From Aphis gossypii (lineage: Eukaryota > Arthropoda > Insecta > Hemiptera > Aphididae): a stretch of 64,000 bases of DNA. Both the position numbers and the translations under genes were made by a program. The notes below the pieces were generated by a model. It was not told the origin of the DNA. It did no database searches and was given only the letters and a program-made list of their open reading frames with translations. How positions within the stretch are numbered: the first letter of the stretch is position 1; each line of letters begins with the position of its first letter. Location: assembly GCF_020184175.1 (NCBI RefSeq), contig NC_065532.1, positions 19,220,001 to 19,284,000 of the forward strand, in the 5' to 3' direction. This document shows, one piece after another, positions 13,901 through 27,625 of the stretch.

Positions 13901-16559
13901 AGTAAAAATTAAGATTATTTTAATAATGATCAATTAATTTATTTATTTTAATTTATTTAGGTATATAATAAGTTAATAATTTGTAATAATTCTGTAGTTT
14001 TATAATATAACTAAATTAATGTACAAGTTAATGTTTGCAACAAAATTAGTTTTCAAAAAGTAGTAGCTATTATTTCAATATATTTTTAATATATAATGGG
14101 TGATTCTTTTATTAAACAACACTCATTATTTCAAAATCTAATTATATTTTTTAAAATCATTTTCCAGTGAAATAAAACAGTAATTTTTAGTAATAATTTT
14201 TTTAGTTTATTACTTTATTGAATGACATTGTACATTCATAACTTCATATTCTGAAGCAGAATTTTTTTCAGAGTATTTAAATACATACAAATTTTAATTC
14301 AGATGAGATTTTAAGAGTTATAAATATTTATTTATTAAAAGCTTACGTGAGGAGAGTAGTAGACCATTATTTTATGGATTATTCCCATATAACTCCACCT
14401 GCTAACCATAACTTTACAGTTTAAATAGTACCATTACTATTTATATCGTAAATTTCTTATATAACCATTCTCTATATAAATTTTTAAGTGTTAAAATACC
14501 CTGAAAAATATTGTTTCAAAAATTTTATTTAAAATGTTATACTGTCATTCAAAAAAGTAAAAAACTTAAAAAGATATATATATATTTTAAATGTTTTATT
14601 TCGATAAGAAATTTTGTAAAAAAAACTATTCAAAAATATGATAAGATTATGAACCAATTAGTGTTGTTTTGTTTTATAAATAAAAGTATCACTTTATATA
14701 TTATATATATTTATATTAGTCATTTAGATTTAAAATAATTTGGTTAGGTATAATAAGAAACATTTAATTTATAATTAATGATTAATAAAAGTAAATGTAT
14801 TTTTTGTTTAAAAATAACTGTTTTAATATTCATATTATTCTACTCTAAAAATCTCGTAAAAATATGTGTGTATGGATATTATAATAGTTTTGACGTCATG
14901 TTAATAGTGACATTCATTATAAAAAATGTATTTCTTGGGGATTTATTAATCAATATGAATGTGAATGCCATATCAGTGGAGGTTAATTTAAAATAAAATT
15001 CTAATTATTGACACATAATAAATTGAGCAATAATAAAATCTAGTTGTTTTCAAACAGAATTCGTTCTGGAGAAAAAATTTAAATATTAATTAATTTCCAA
15101 CTTCTATTGAATGTACTTACTTTTTAAAGTTATTTCAAACATTAAAGATAAAAACATAGATAGCTGTTAATAAATGCCATATTATTATAAAACTATTTTA
15201 TCTTTAAAAATATATACTTAACAAATTCCAAACACATCACAATGTTAAATTATTCTAGGTAACTTAAGTATGTTTATAACAAAGAAACACGTACTATAGC
15301 ATTAAAACGGTTTTGAATCCACCTACAAGTATTTTTATTTTTAATAATAATTGAATGAGTTAAATTATCAATAAGGAAATGAATATCTGTAGGTAAATGT
15401 CAAGCGATTTTGATGCAATCATATAAACATATTACATAATAACTAATAAAATAACTAATAAGACAAGGCTAATATATTCTCCATTTTAATTACACTAACC
15501 AAATTCATTAAAAAATCACAGAGAATCTTTATAATATATACAATAAATACTAATTTGAATAATAAAATTACGAGATTTCCCCACTATTATTTTTAAGAAA
15601 ATAAAAAACAATCAACATTGATTGTTTAGTATTAACACCAAACTAGACCTAACTATTACAAGGAACCTTGATAACCATTGAATCAATTCTTTTGTGATTT
15701 AAACAATAATTGTTTATTTAATGTTAAGATTAGATAATATAGGAATGTATTATTTTTTTAATATAAAACAATTTTAAATAAATAACTTACCAAAACTGAG
15801 TGCATGCCCAAATATAAACGACTAAGCGAAATTAACATGCACCATAGAAATACTATTAAGATACCAATGTTGTTGTCGATCTAAAAAAGTTTTTCAAATA
15901 AAAATTAATGAAACCAACAAAATGTAACTAGGTAGTTTGAATATTTTTTTTTTAATTAAGTACTTGATATCGATTTGAAATGTAATAAAAAACAGAAAAT
16001 GGTAACGCAATACTAATCATAGCATGAGTCGAAGGCATTCCATATTCAATTGACCATTTTGTTTGCAGTCTAATGACGGGAGGACATTGCGGTCTCGGCC
16101 ACTGTACTATGTCTTTAATGGACTGGCCTGAACAGAAGTTAACATGAAAATAATGTTGTTAGAAATCTCATTTAAACATTAACAACAATCATTATTACCA
16201 ATGTACATAACGACCGCCCAGACGAGCACCATTTTCCTAGCAACCGCCGAGTCTATGTTCCATATCAAGAACGGTATTATGACAGCATAACCAATTTCGT
16301 CACCAAGGTACGTGCCAAACAAAAACAAGTAATACCAAAACTTGTTAGTGACATGATCGATTTCGTTTAACTTGCGCACTGTATTTCCGTTGCTGGTCTT
16401 GGATTCGCCATTGTCCAGTGACGGAATGGTAGCACCATTGTCCGACGAGTCGTACCGCATCACTCCAAAGGACCTTTGAAAACGGGCGACCAGTTCCGGG
16501 TCTTTTAGGTAATCTATGCAATCCTTGAAAGCGTCCATGACTGAGCCACCAGTTTCCAC
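10981..16559 (-). CDS. sphingosine-1-phosphate phosphatase (SGPP-like)
   Basis: This is an integral membrane lipid phosphatase that would dephosphorylate sphingosine-1-phosphate, normally at the ER. Six exons join in phase: 16199-16559, 15964-16127, 15791-15880, 12917-13089, 11752-11894 and 10981-11252, giving 1203 nt and 400 aa with a TAG stop. All three PAP2 phosphatase motifs are present: K-x6-RP (K125 to R132-P133), PSTH (P152-H155, the PSGH-type motif), and SR-x5-H-x3-D (S195, R196, H202, D206). D206 is the first codon of exon 4. Several hydrophobic segments follow, as expected for a multi-pass protein. The N-terminus is short and hydrophilic; a second Met lies at codon 8. A TATATA motif at 16829-16834 (minus strand) may mark the promoter. 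SGPP1 versus SGPP2 cannot be decided. The intron between exons 4 and 5 carries a hAT-like MITE. Confidence 0.93.
12184..12519. mobile_element. hAT-like MITE in the phosphatase gene intron
   Basis: The termini are imperfect inverted repeats: CAGAGGCATGCCCAGG on the left and, in reverse complement, CAGTGGCGGGCCCAGG on the right. The flanking octamers GTCCAAGC (12176-12183) and GTCTAAAC (12520-12527) match at 6 of 8 positions, consistent with an aged 8-bp target duplication. The element is 336 bp, has no transposase, and carries two long C tracts (near 12217 and 12477). Confidence 0.65.
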
Positions 16560-16599
16560 ACGAGGTCGTCAAATTTTCTTCGGGCTTCCCGCGAGTATA

Positions 16600-19557
16600 C
16601 AATGTAAGTAGATCGGCTGTAGGTAGGTACGAAAACGTTAACGGATAAAAAAAAAAAAAAAACTAAACAAATCCGAGCTAAGCAGTCGGGCGACAATAAC
16701 GGACGAATTATCGCAGGTTCAAAGGCGAATAAGAATAGAGTGAACAATAATCAAGCGACAAACTCTACGACACTTCCGACATCGCACACGCGACAGCGGA
16801 CGAACGCAAACTGAAGGTGTACATGCACTATATAGCAACGGCCATTCGAATAATTTATGTAAATCACATTCTTGGATTAAAAAAATTAAATATTATATTC
16901 ATTGGACGCGACGGTTTTCGACGCCGATTCCACGAACGGCATACTGAACAGTAAACACGGCCGAGTGACACCGAAATTATGAAGTAATAAAAACTCGACC
17001 TACCTACCTATTCGTTTTTTTTTTTTCAAACCACTCGATGATGGTAATTCACACGACGATGGATGGGCGGCGGACGGGACGGGCCGGGACCGGACGGCAT
17101 CGGTTTATTGTTGATAAGTGATAACAGTGATATCATCACAAAACGAATTATTATGTCATAGATTGTAGCTAAATATAGCATGGACCTTTAAACCATAGAT
17201 TAAACATGATGTTGAAATGTTTAAATTGTTTAAATTGTTTAAATTTATCTAGGTACTATATGTAAACTAGATACAAGAAACAGATACAGTTCGAGCCTAG
17301 ATTAAAGTATTAAACATAATATTGTCTAATATTTATGGTTCAAATAAGTCGATAGGTCTTTCTTTTTCCAGCAAGTCAATAGGTCATCTGTATTACAGGC
17401 CTATCGATTATAGAATGCAAAAACGTTAATCGTAATTTTATGGTTGTACTAATTATCGACAAAGGCGGACAAGGTTACTAAAAATAATTAACTTAAATCG
17501 AGTTAAGTGAATACAAGATGTTTAAATTGTATGATTAACAAATAATAAATTTAACTCGCAGAGTCTAAAGTTAATATAAAAAAATATTTTAGTTTAGTTT
17601 AAAGCAGTCAATATTTTTAAATATTTTTTACGTTTTTTTGGATAAGTGTAGTTAAGTTGTATCTTTGGATTCCTTTATAATATTATTTTATTGAAAAAAT
17701 CTATTTTATTTTTATTTTTAAAGTATAAGATTATTTTTTATTTAAAATCACATTATACATTATAATATCGATTAATCTAATACCACTTGCGTTGCAAGCG
17801 CTTGCAGCTTGCCAAAAAATGTACAAATTCGCGAATCGCGATGGCCGATGCATAAACGTTAAAATATATTATTTGTAAACCTCAATGCGTACAATTTAAT
17901 AGGTATGAATCATAACAATATGTATTAACGTTATTTATATAAATGAGTAGTATAGATATTTTTTATATGCTGTATGCATGACAAAAATTATATCCAAAAA
18001 AACTTTCCAATTTTTTTATAATTTATTTGAATATAAATGAACACAAATAAATATTAATTACTTTTCAACCTCATGCACGTACCAAACACACTTAAAATTT
18101 ATGTGTTTACACCTTAGATCATATACATATATCATATATCATAGTATATGATCTAAGGTTTACACTAACACTATGACTATACACTATACAGTGTACCTAC
18201 TATATGTAAATTATGATGAAAAAAAAAGTGGTTTGACGATATTTTTACATAAGTAGCCCAGGCTGCTGAAAAAATATGAAATTTTCAAAAAAAAATTATA
18301 ATTATACATCTTGTATACATAATACGATATGCAAACATACATAATAATAAATGTAATTTGAATAATTTAACTTTTTAAATTAATTTTAGATTATTTTTAT
18401 CAATACTTATAGGTTATAGCGCTATTCTGTGAAAAAAAAATGAAATGCCTAATAAAATTAATTTTAGTTTTGTACTAATTAGTAAAATTATAATTAGGTA
18501 ATAATGAAATCGTTGTCTTTGATATTATGTTAGGTTATACGGGATACGACTCGGCTAGTCGGCTGTGTACCTACCGTGTGCTGAGTGTTCAATTTTAAAT
18601 GTAACAGGAAATATTTTTAACGCACGGCCTTGAATTTGATTCGGTTTTTTTTTTTGCCGTATATAGGCCAATAAGTACACTGTTTTTGATAAATTTCAAT
18701 TATTTTTGTCCGTGCATGCACACTAAAATAAATGTCTTTTAATAGGAATCACTGTTTTTTCGAAAATGGAATTGGATTGTTTTATTTCTTATGAGGGACT
18801 TTGACCTTTACAGTTTTTTGTCGAAATTGATATTTTTAGGACGGTCGAAAGTTTCAAATTAAGTAATTCGTAATTATCGCATTTTTCACAGCAGTCAATC
18901 TTTTAAACACGCACATTATTATAAAACAATTTATTTAAATTATAATGATAATTATTTTTATAAATTCGATGCAATCACGAGTAAACCTCATAGTTATGAT
19001 TAAAATCAATCGCTAAACAATTCTGGGGCTAAGTTTTCTCTCTTTGATGACCGAAAAAATGACCAAATGGATAAATATTACATACTGTACGTATTTATTT
19101 ATAATAATATTTAAATTAAGCCACGAATGAAATATGTGGCGCTATCTTTGTGGTTAGATTGTTTTATAAATGCATACGAAGTTTCTTATCACTATTACTG
19201 TTATCATCACGTCAATAACTATTTACTCGTTCCCGCCTTAGTTTTAATTTTCGATGTTATCGCAATTCGTAAACAAAGCGTTTCAGTGCGCGACTATACC
19301 GCTCGCGGCTCACTGTTGCAGCCGTCCTTCGGTCCTTGTCAGTTGTCGGTTTTGTTTTTGTTGTTAAGTGTGTTCGACCGTTTAACAAATCTGCAAATCG
19401 TCCCCAACCGTCGGCCGTCACGTGGATTTGGTCTTGATCATTATTCATTAGTCTTGTCGACCAATTTCATTAAGCATAGCCCATTACGGTTTCGTTAAAT
19501 GCTACGTGATCGGTCTATAGTTTCGTAACATAGGTATTGTCGTCATAGGTCATCGCA
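16600..19557. other. intergenic region between divergent genes
   Basis: This separates the minus-strand phosphatase gene from the plus-strand POLE3-like gene. It includes GC-richer promoter or 5'UTR-like DNA at each end (about 16560-17110 and 19270-19550). It also holds a 9-bp tandem repeat, TGTTTAAAT three times near 17217-17245, and the mini-foldback at 18113-18157. I see no coding exon; the open frame at 19127-19498 lies in the promoter/5'UTR of the next gene and reads open on both strands. Confidence 0.5.
18105..18165. repeat. 45-bp mini-foldback with 8-bp direct repeats
   Basis: Inverted repeats CTTAGATCATATAC (18113-18126) and GTATATGATCTAAG (18144-18157) surround a 17-bp spacer. The unit is flanked on both sides by the identical octamer GTTTACAC (18105-18112 and 18158-18165). 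The plan matches the palindrome at 8427: inverted arms bounded by an exact 8-bp duplication. Confidence 0.75.
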
Positions 19558-21051
19558 ATGGCCGAACGTCTGGAAGATTTAAATCTACCGGTGACCGCGA
19601 TCACCCGCATCGCCAAGGAAGTGTTACCGGCCAACATCATTGTGTCGAAAGAAGCCAAGACCGCTTTGGCCAGAGCGGCATCCGTATTTATATTGTACGT
19701 GAGCAATCAAGCTACCACGATCGCGACCAGCAGAAACAAGAAGACCATCAGTGCCCAAGATGTACTGGAAGCATTGTCTCAGGTCGATTTCGAGTGTCTG
19801 ATCGAACCATTACAACAACTGTTGGAAGGTATGCCGATACACTACAATCATTACATTATACGATTTACCACCATTTGCTTGTGCTAGTAAGTGGATGGGT
19901 AAAAGTTTTGTCATTGGTGTTTAATAACCGTGACGGTGAAAAGTATTTTAAGTTGTCTATTAGGTGTACCTTTATGTTTAGGTTAATAAATTCCAACATA
20001 TCTTTAAGAAAAATGTTAGGTCAAAGTATTAACTTAGCCCGTTTAGGTTAATCAATATAATATTAACACATTTTCCTGAAGTATGGTATTACTTCGGTGA
20101 AGTCTTATTTGAATTTTTAATAATATCAAATTATCTACAAATTTATGATTCTGAATTTAATTAATATTGATAGTTTTTACTGTAAGAGATTAGATTACCT
20201 ACGTACCTAATATAATAAAATATTATTTAATTTTTTATTTACCGTATGATTAGTTGTAATAACAAATATGGTGCTTTAAAATATATACATTTATTGTAAT
20301 TGAAAAGTAAATTGAATTCACAGTTTTTACCATTCTCACAAAATTAAACAATTCTATTTGTTTAAATTTTCACTAATAATCAAGTTTAAAAAAAATATAT
20401 ATGATAATTGATCAATATTAGGTATTAATGCATTACTATCACAGAATTTTGTTACCTTTTCTAGAAAAAAAAATAATACTTATCTGTATACATATCTATT
20501 ACTCCTATACTTCTCTAAAGCCTAAATTGCATTACTTACTCATTAGTTTTTGATTATCATCCGTTACTAGAATCATAGATTAAATAACACTTGAGTTACA
20601 CTTCAGTGTAGTATACATATGCAATAATTTATTGCTCATTATTTTAATTTGGAATTGATTTACACTAGTGGTCCAAGGACAAGAGACGAGTAAATATATA
20701 TTTTCAACCTCTTGTTGCTATATGCAATTAGTGAGTAATCCTAATTCAAATGAACGATGAATGATTGCATTTGTGTTACATATTTATTCAATGTTAGAAC
20801 TATAATGTACATTTTGCAATGCTTTATGTCACTATACTAGACATATGGTATCTCATTAAAATCTATTAGAGTATTTAAATGGTTTTGTGCAAAATATTTG
20901 TTTTATGTGTTAAAATTGTTTTATTGTTTATTTTCCTGTAGACTTCAAGTCGACAAAACAACAAAAGAAAGATACCAAAAAGCCAACACCAAACAAAAAC
21001 ACAGACGATGCAGATGTGATTGATTTGGTTGATGATGATCTGGAATTATGA
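19558..21051 (+). CDS. POLE3: DNA polymerase epsilon subunit 3 / CHRAC-14 histone-fold protein
   Basis: This histone-fold protein pairs with a CHRAC-16/POLE4-type partner in DNA polymerase epsilon and in the CHRAC nucleosome-remodelling complex. Two exons, 19558-19828 and 20942-21051, join in phase (GAAG|GTATG donor, CTGTAG acceptor) to give 126 aa, close to the usual insect length of about 128. Residues about 8-85 form the histone fold, with recognisable blocks LPVTAITRIAKEVLP, TALARAASVFILY and KTISAQDVLEALSQ. The tail is rich in Lys, Gln and Asp and ends in an acidic patch, as in the family. The start ATG has the favourable context GCAATGG. AATAAA lies at 21111-21116, 60 bases after the stop. 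The gene is tail-to-tail with the LRSAM1-like gene. Confidence 0.95.
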
Positions 21052-21110
21052 TAACTATTAAGTTTTTTTGAACATTTATTATTTTTATAAAATAATGTAA
21101 TTTCTAGTAC

Positions 21111-21116
21111 AATAAA
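21111..21116 (+). terminator. polyadenylation signal of the POLE3-like gene
   Basis: A canonical AATAAA hexamer lies 60 bases downstream of the TGA stop of the histone-fold gene. Confidence 0.6.
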
Positions 21117-21353
21117 AAATAAAATAAATGTATTATAATGTATTAACATGTATTAACAATAATAGTATATGAAAATAAGTGTAAAAATATAATTTTATAT
21201 AAGCTAAATTAGTCTTTAGGTATTATTAATGAATAAGTAATATGAACGCTAATAAAAGCTATTTCTGCTGTATAAATGCTATAACAATAATAAATAATCA
21301 ATAGTTAATAACATCAATGCTAAGATAAAATCCAATAAATATATTAGTAATAG

Positions 21354-24300
21354 TCAGGTAATATTTTTAACATCAAATTTATGTAAGATTTCAGTTCTGC
21401 ACATAGGACATAATGAAATTTGTTCTGAACACTTCCAACAGCAACATAAGTGTCCACAAGGAACAAACAAAACATCAAACTGAAAAAAAAAATAAAATAT
21501 GAATTAATATAATCAAAATTAACTTAGAAAAAAATTTCAAAACATATATCTAAACTAAAAATTAAACAGTTATTCATTTTCTAAGCAATTATTTAAATGA
21601 CTATTAATTATGTTATATAATATAGCTGACCCCGTGCACTTAGTTTCCCGTTAAAAATGCCAATTCTATAATATGATTCAAACTTTGTTTAATTTGTTCT
21701 TGAATATTCGGTTTAATGGTGTTCAAAACTTAGATATTTTCATTGATCATTTTGAATTTCAAAAAATTATGCAAGCACCACTTTTAAGTGCAAATTTTGT
21801 AAAATGCTTTCTTATTACACACTAAATTTAAGGTACAAATTTACTGTGTATATACTGTAAATTGCAAGCCTTGATCAAATTCTGCTCTACGTGTATCAGT
21901 CAATGAATTAGTCGGGTTATATTATAGCCATTAAGCTTGGCGTTGCCCGTGAGACTTATGATTAAACGAGCAGTACATTATCAGGTAGGCAATCCACGTG
22001 TAGTGGATTGTAGATCCTGCAAAATGTGCATGTAAGCTTATAATTTCTAACCCTTAAGTTACAAAGTTATATCATTTTTTATATTTTTACTACAGTGGAT
22101 AAGATACAATAATGTGCCATCTCGTGGTTTTTATATAATTGGTGAAACAACTTAACTCATTTTATTTTATTTTTTAAAGATTTCAACCCTTTAAAATCAA
22201 AATTTTGAAAATCAGGGGAGGTGGTAACATTTAAGAAGGTATTAAGAACAGTTTTGTGAAAAAAAAATTGGAAAAAAGTTAAATAGCATTGTCACAAAAT
22301 AGGTACTTAAAAAAAGCCTGTTCTTTTATATATATAAAGAGTTGAAACCATTTATAATGACACTGGTTGTAATAACCTTAGATTGAAAGTCCCTGCAAAA
22401 CTCCTTTATTACATGTACTAATTTGTATCGATTGTTATGATGTCTATATAATAGCTATAATGATGTTATAACGGTTATTTTTGATTATATTGGAAAAATT
22501 TAGTCCAAAAACACATTTTGAAGAACTAGAAAGAAAATACCGAGGAAAATAGAGTGTAATTTTTATACAAAGTTCAATTTAAAATAACAGATTTTTTAAC
22601 AACATTTTATAAATTATTTAATTCTAAAATAATAATTTAATTAATTCATTTAAATATTTTTATCATTACTTTTTTTCTATATGTATTGAAGTTACAATTT
22701 TTTTTTTTCATTATTTTGGTTATTATGACCTATTTTCCTTGGTTCCTTGAACGTCATTATAAACGATTTCTACTGTATATTATTTATTTATTAAGTTTAA
22801 TACTGAAATACACATACAATGTATGTATTGTTAATGAAAAGTTGTAATGAATATTATGTTTCTATAATTAATATCAAGCAAGTTACCTTTATTTATTATT
22901 TTATTAAAATTCATGTTTAGTGAGTTCAATATAAAATACCAATTCATTTTTAAAGTGTATTTAATTCCAAGTTTTAAATTACTAAGTAAATATTGAATAT
23001 TTAATTATTACAAGGAAATTTAAAAATTAAGTATATAAATGAGCTATTAATTTGATATTAGGGTTAACAATTGCTTATACAATTTAATTATTATGCATTA
23101 AAATATAGGAGTTATTTAAAAATCTATAATAAAAAAAAATGTTTAATGTTTAAAAGTATAAGTTCTTCAAACAGTAAACTTTTATAATTTTGCATATATA
23201 TATATATATAAATATATTTTTGTGGCTATTTAAAAATGAAATTGTTTAAAAATGTATTAAATAAAGTCTTATATTTGAAATTTTAGGTGGCGCAATAAAA
23301 TAAATAATTTATTGACTTTGTATGTCATATTTTTATTTTTATGTGTGCACATTATATTAGTTATAATATTCAATTATTATAATATAAATTTATTAATGAT
23401 CTTACATTACCTCAAAAGTTATAGTACATATTTTATACTGTTATTACCAATAAATAATAATTTACCCCATTATTTATAATTTGTGAATGTTATTACTAGT
23501 AAACAACAACTGTGTTAGAATAATAATAGAATAAAATATTACTTTTGTTTCCATGCAGACAACACATTCAATTTCCTCTATAAATGGAGCTGATGGAGGA
23601 AATTCATTTTCGGTTGGAGCAGATGGCATAGGAAAATAATTTAAAGTATTAATTAATATTTCTTGATCATCACAACTATTAACACCCATCTAATAAATAA
23701 ACATACTTATAATAGATATTGAGAACATAAATAAATAATATCAATTATACTTTTGCTAGGTATTCTTTTGTCAAAGGCAATTTCAGATCATTTTCCAAAA
23801 TAAATAACAGAAGATGACCACCACCAGCTGTACACACCCTATGTAGTAATGTTGGGTTAATAGTGCTTTTGGAAAATGTTAACTCAGACGGCATGTCATT
23901 AACCAGTTTTGAATACTGTGATAACCACTTTGTAGTAGTTTCCTTTAAAAAAGACAAAAGTAATAAATATAATTTTTTAATCTTTATCAAAAACAAAATT
24001 TAATTTAGTTGTTTTGAAATCTATATATACATTATACTTATACAATAACTTAAAAATTGTTTAGATAGATATAACTAATAAAAAAAAATTATATGAAATG
24101 AAGTCAATTAAAGGATTTTATTACAATAAATATTTTAATTTAAAACTATTACAAATTACAATTTTTTTTTTCATTTTACATTTAAAATTCTAAGAATTGT
24201 ATGTTAAGATCTTATCAGAATAATTTTTAAGTACCTAATTAAAGAAATTCAAACCTTTTTTAGTGATTTACTTTATCAATTGAAAGTATTAGCTGGTTGA

Positions 24301-26840
24301 TAAAAATATAATACATAGTAACATATTATATTCTGTATGGTATTAAAATCTATTACTTATGTATAATATATATAATTGTTAGCATATGTACATTTAACTA
24401 GATTAAGCTAATAATTGACTTTTTATATAATACTTTATTTTCCAAATGTATAATAGTAATACATTCCTATTGGCTATCTCGTTCAAAGTTAAGAAAGCTG
24501 TCAGCTATGTGCTGAATAACATGTATTAACAGGTTATCTGTGTAATATGTCTAATTAATTATTTAAATATTAAACTAATAATATTATGAATTTTTAAATT
24601 ATTTTAATCTTACTTACAAGTTCAACATTTTGAGCTTCTAATTCTTGAATTAGATATTTTTGGCTTTGCTTTTTTTTATCAATAAAATCCACAAGTAATT
24701 TTGTAATTGTAATTCTTTCATCGCATAAATTATTCTGTTATAAAACAATTGATTCATGAAGAAAACAACTATTTTTAAAGGAGATATTATATAAATTAAT
24801 TGTTGATCTCACTATTTGCTTATTGAGCTGAGAGTTTTGTTTTTGTAATTCAACAGTAGTTAAATATTTGAGCTGATTATACATGAACTTCAAATGTTCT
24901 TTTAGAACTTGACGGTAACAATTGTTTGTATTGAGAAGATTAGTTAATTTTTCCATTTTAGAACAATCGTCATGTGACAATTTATTTACAAGTAAACAGC
25001 GTTGCACATTTACTTTATCAATTATTTGTTCAACTTTTAATGTAAATTCATTATCAGTTCTGTAAAATAAAAAATATTTTAATAAGTAATTACCATAAAC
25101 ACATAAATAAAATTAAACCATAAATTAGAACTTAGTTTAGTCACCACTAATGTTTAAATAAATATACTGATAATTCTAATAAACAGAAAATAATATTGAA
25201 TACTATATATATACTATTTACCAGCATTTCTCAAAGTATGGGTCGCCAGTTAATTTTTGGGGGGTGCGACCCACTAATGGATCGTCAGTTAATTTTTAGT
25301 GGGTCGCGAAATTTTTTTTGAATAATATAGATTCCAAAAAATTAATATTAAATATATTATTATACCTATTATTAATTAATATACTTATATTATTGTAGAA
25401 ATTAAGTATCAAAAATTACGTGGGTAATAAATACAATTTGTACTAAATACCTAATAAAAATTTACACATATTTATATAATACAAATTTTGTTTTTTACTA
25501 CTTTTTGAAAAGTAAGATTTTTCGGCGAAAATTTGGGTCGCGGTACTAAAATGATTGAGAACCATTGCTATATACTTTATATACTATTATATGCGAATAA
25601 CAATGCTAATAATCATGCTCATAACTGCTTAAATTAATTATTATTGAAAATACTTACACTCTTAATTTTAATTTATCATCATGACTGATATGTTTAATTG
25701 TATCACATTTACTATACTTTTCATAGTAATTCATTTGAAACGAACGGTTTAAGTTAAGAGTATCGTTTATTAATTCTTTTGATGCTTTCTCAACTGAAAA
25801 ACATAATTAATAAATAAAGAATTGTATAAAATTATCTTAAATGGCACATTTAACTATAAATCATCCTGTGATAATTATTATACTTTATATTTCTTATTCA
25901 CCATTTATCTGCCAATATAAATTTAAATGTTAATTTAATAATAATATTTTTCTTTGAAAAACAACCCTAAATTATTTCTCAAGGCAAAAAGACAACTCAG
26001 GTAAATAATTTGGTTAATTAACCACTAGTTGAAATAGTACCATCTTTTAAATGATCCAAAAATTGTTTTTGTTTTAGCAGATTATCCTTTTGAATTGAAG
26101 ATACTAATTGATTGGTAGATTCTTCATCAGTTAATAAAAATTGAATCATCTACATATAAAAATAAATCAATAAATATTGTATTATATAATTTTTGACATC
26201 TTATTTTTAAGGAGCAGAAGACAAAGAGAATAAAAGAAAATTATAAAACACTAACATTTATATTTCTTAATTTATGATATACTATACTATACTATATAGG
26301 TACTTAGCATAAAAAATAAATTATTATTTATTACATTAGCTTACAGAAAAATAGGTGCCATAAAAATATTTATTATTTATTACTTAATTTATAATTACGC
26401 TTTCAATAATGTATCTACAATAATTTTTCTAAAACAGATAAACTAAAATATTTATTTAAATAGTTATTTAGGACTATTTTTATTACCTTATCATTATTGC
26501 TATTTTTCTGGTGAAGACGAATTTTATTTTCTTCCAATTTTTTAATATTTTTTTCTTCATTGAGAAGAATTTGTTTTCTCAAATACTGTTAACGATTATA
26601 AATTTTAAAACGAATACAATTCAACTAATAAAATACAAATAAATTGTAACAAACCTTTTGTTTTTCTAATTTTTCTAATTTTTCCTATAAAAAAAATAAA
26701 CATTTAAAATTTAATTGTTTAATCATTTTGTATGAACAGTGAATTTACCTGTAACACTAAGTCTTGATCAACCATTCTTGATAATATATTATTTGATTTT
26801 TTATTCGGTTTTTCTGCAGAGCTATTATTATTCTTAGAAA
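21354..26840 (-). CDS. LRSAM1: LRSAM1-like RING E3 ubiquitin ligase, 5' end not resolved
   Basis: LRSAM1 (Tal) ubiquitinates TSG101 and acts in endosomal sorting and xenophagy. Ten exons join in phase: 26749-26840, 26655-26684, 26487-26585, 26023-26149, 25658-25793, 24813-25059, 24618-24734, 23751-23942, 23543-23689 and 21354-21479, encoding 436 aa from the first codon seen. In order they give a charged coiled-coil region, a SAM-like segment ending EYLAKMGVNS, two PSAP motifs (TSG101-UEV binding type), and a C-terminal C3HC4 RING (CVVC, CGHLCCCWKC, CPMC). This order matches LRSAM1 closely. The roughly 250-residue N-terminal leucine-rich repeats of the family were not found upstream. The first exon shown starts in phase 1, so either an upstream exon exists or translation starts at its internal Met (AAGAATGG context), giving 415 aa. 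One intron carries a hAT-like MITE. Confidence 0.85.
25222..25567. mobile_element. hAT-like MITE inside an LRSAM1-like intron
   Basis: The left end is CAGCATTTCTCAAAGT and the right end in reverse complement is CAATGGTTCTCAATCA, resembling the CAGTGGTTCTCAA ends of hAT elements. The flanking octamers CTATTTAC (25214-25221) and CTATATAC (25568-25575) match at 7 of 8. GGGTCGC words lie just inside both ends. The element is 346 bp and has no coding capacity. Confidence 0.7.
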
Positions 26841-27253
26841 CTGTCAACAAAATGAATATTTATATAATATACCAATAGATACAGTTTACTACTTGAATAG
26901 ATATTTATTTTGTAAACTTGTTTTTTTGTAATTAAATTGTTATAAACTAACACATTAATAATGATTAATGACACTAAAATATATATATATCAATAAAATA
27001 TCAATAATTTTTTTTTAAAACTAATACATTAGTCATACACGTATAACTATTTCATTTTAAATATCTTTAAGACTATATGATGTTGATTAATACTAATTAG
27101 TAGTATTATTACTTAAAAAAATATGTATAATATATAAATTCATACAACCTTAATTCATAGGTACCTACAGAAAATTCAACACAAATTTAGAAAAGTTATT
27201 TTTGGAACTTCATAATAGTTTTGTTAAAAACTTGATGATGTAAACATCAAACT

Positions 27254-27625
27254 CATAGGCGTGCGCACGGGTAGGGCTGATTGGTACTTAAGAAAATAAT
27301 AAGGCGTAGAAAATTGATAACAAAATAAATCAAAATCATAGATATTTTAGATATTTACATAATTAAAGATATACTGGATACCCATCGAGATGTTAAAATT
27401 TTAAATCAATATTTATGAATTGTACAACATATTGCATGAAATAATAAAAAATGATTGTTTACATTTTCTAGTCACCAATAAATGGGTCACTTCGAAATTT
27501 GTATTGTAAATTTCTATAATTTTATTTATTATAATTTTTTTTTGGTCACCATGACAAGGGGTAGGTAGGGGAATTATCAGATTAAATTTAATCATACCTG
27601 ACTCAAAATTCTGCGCACGCCTATG
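27254..27625. mobile_element. hAT-like MITE with perfect 8-bp target duplication
   Basis: Perfect 14-bp inverted ends, CATAGGCGTGCGCA, bound a 372-bp unit. The identical octamer ATCAAACT lies on both sides (27246-27253 and 27626-27633). There is no transposase. The exact duplication and exact ends suggest relatively recent insertion. Confidence 0.85.

Noticed and set aside
19127..19498. 123-aa open frame upstream of the POLE3-like gene
   Set aside because: It lies in the promoter/5'UTR, is also open on the minus strand, and has no recognisable domain.
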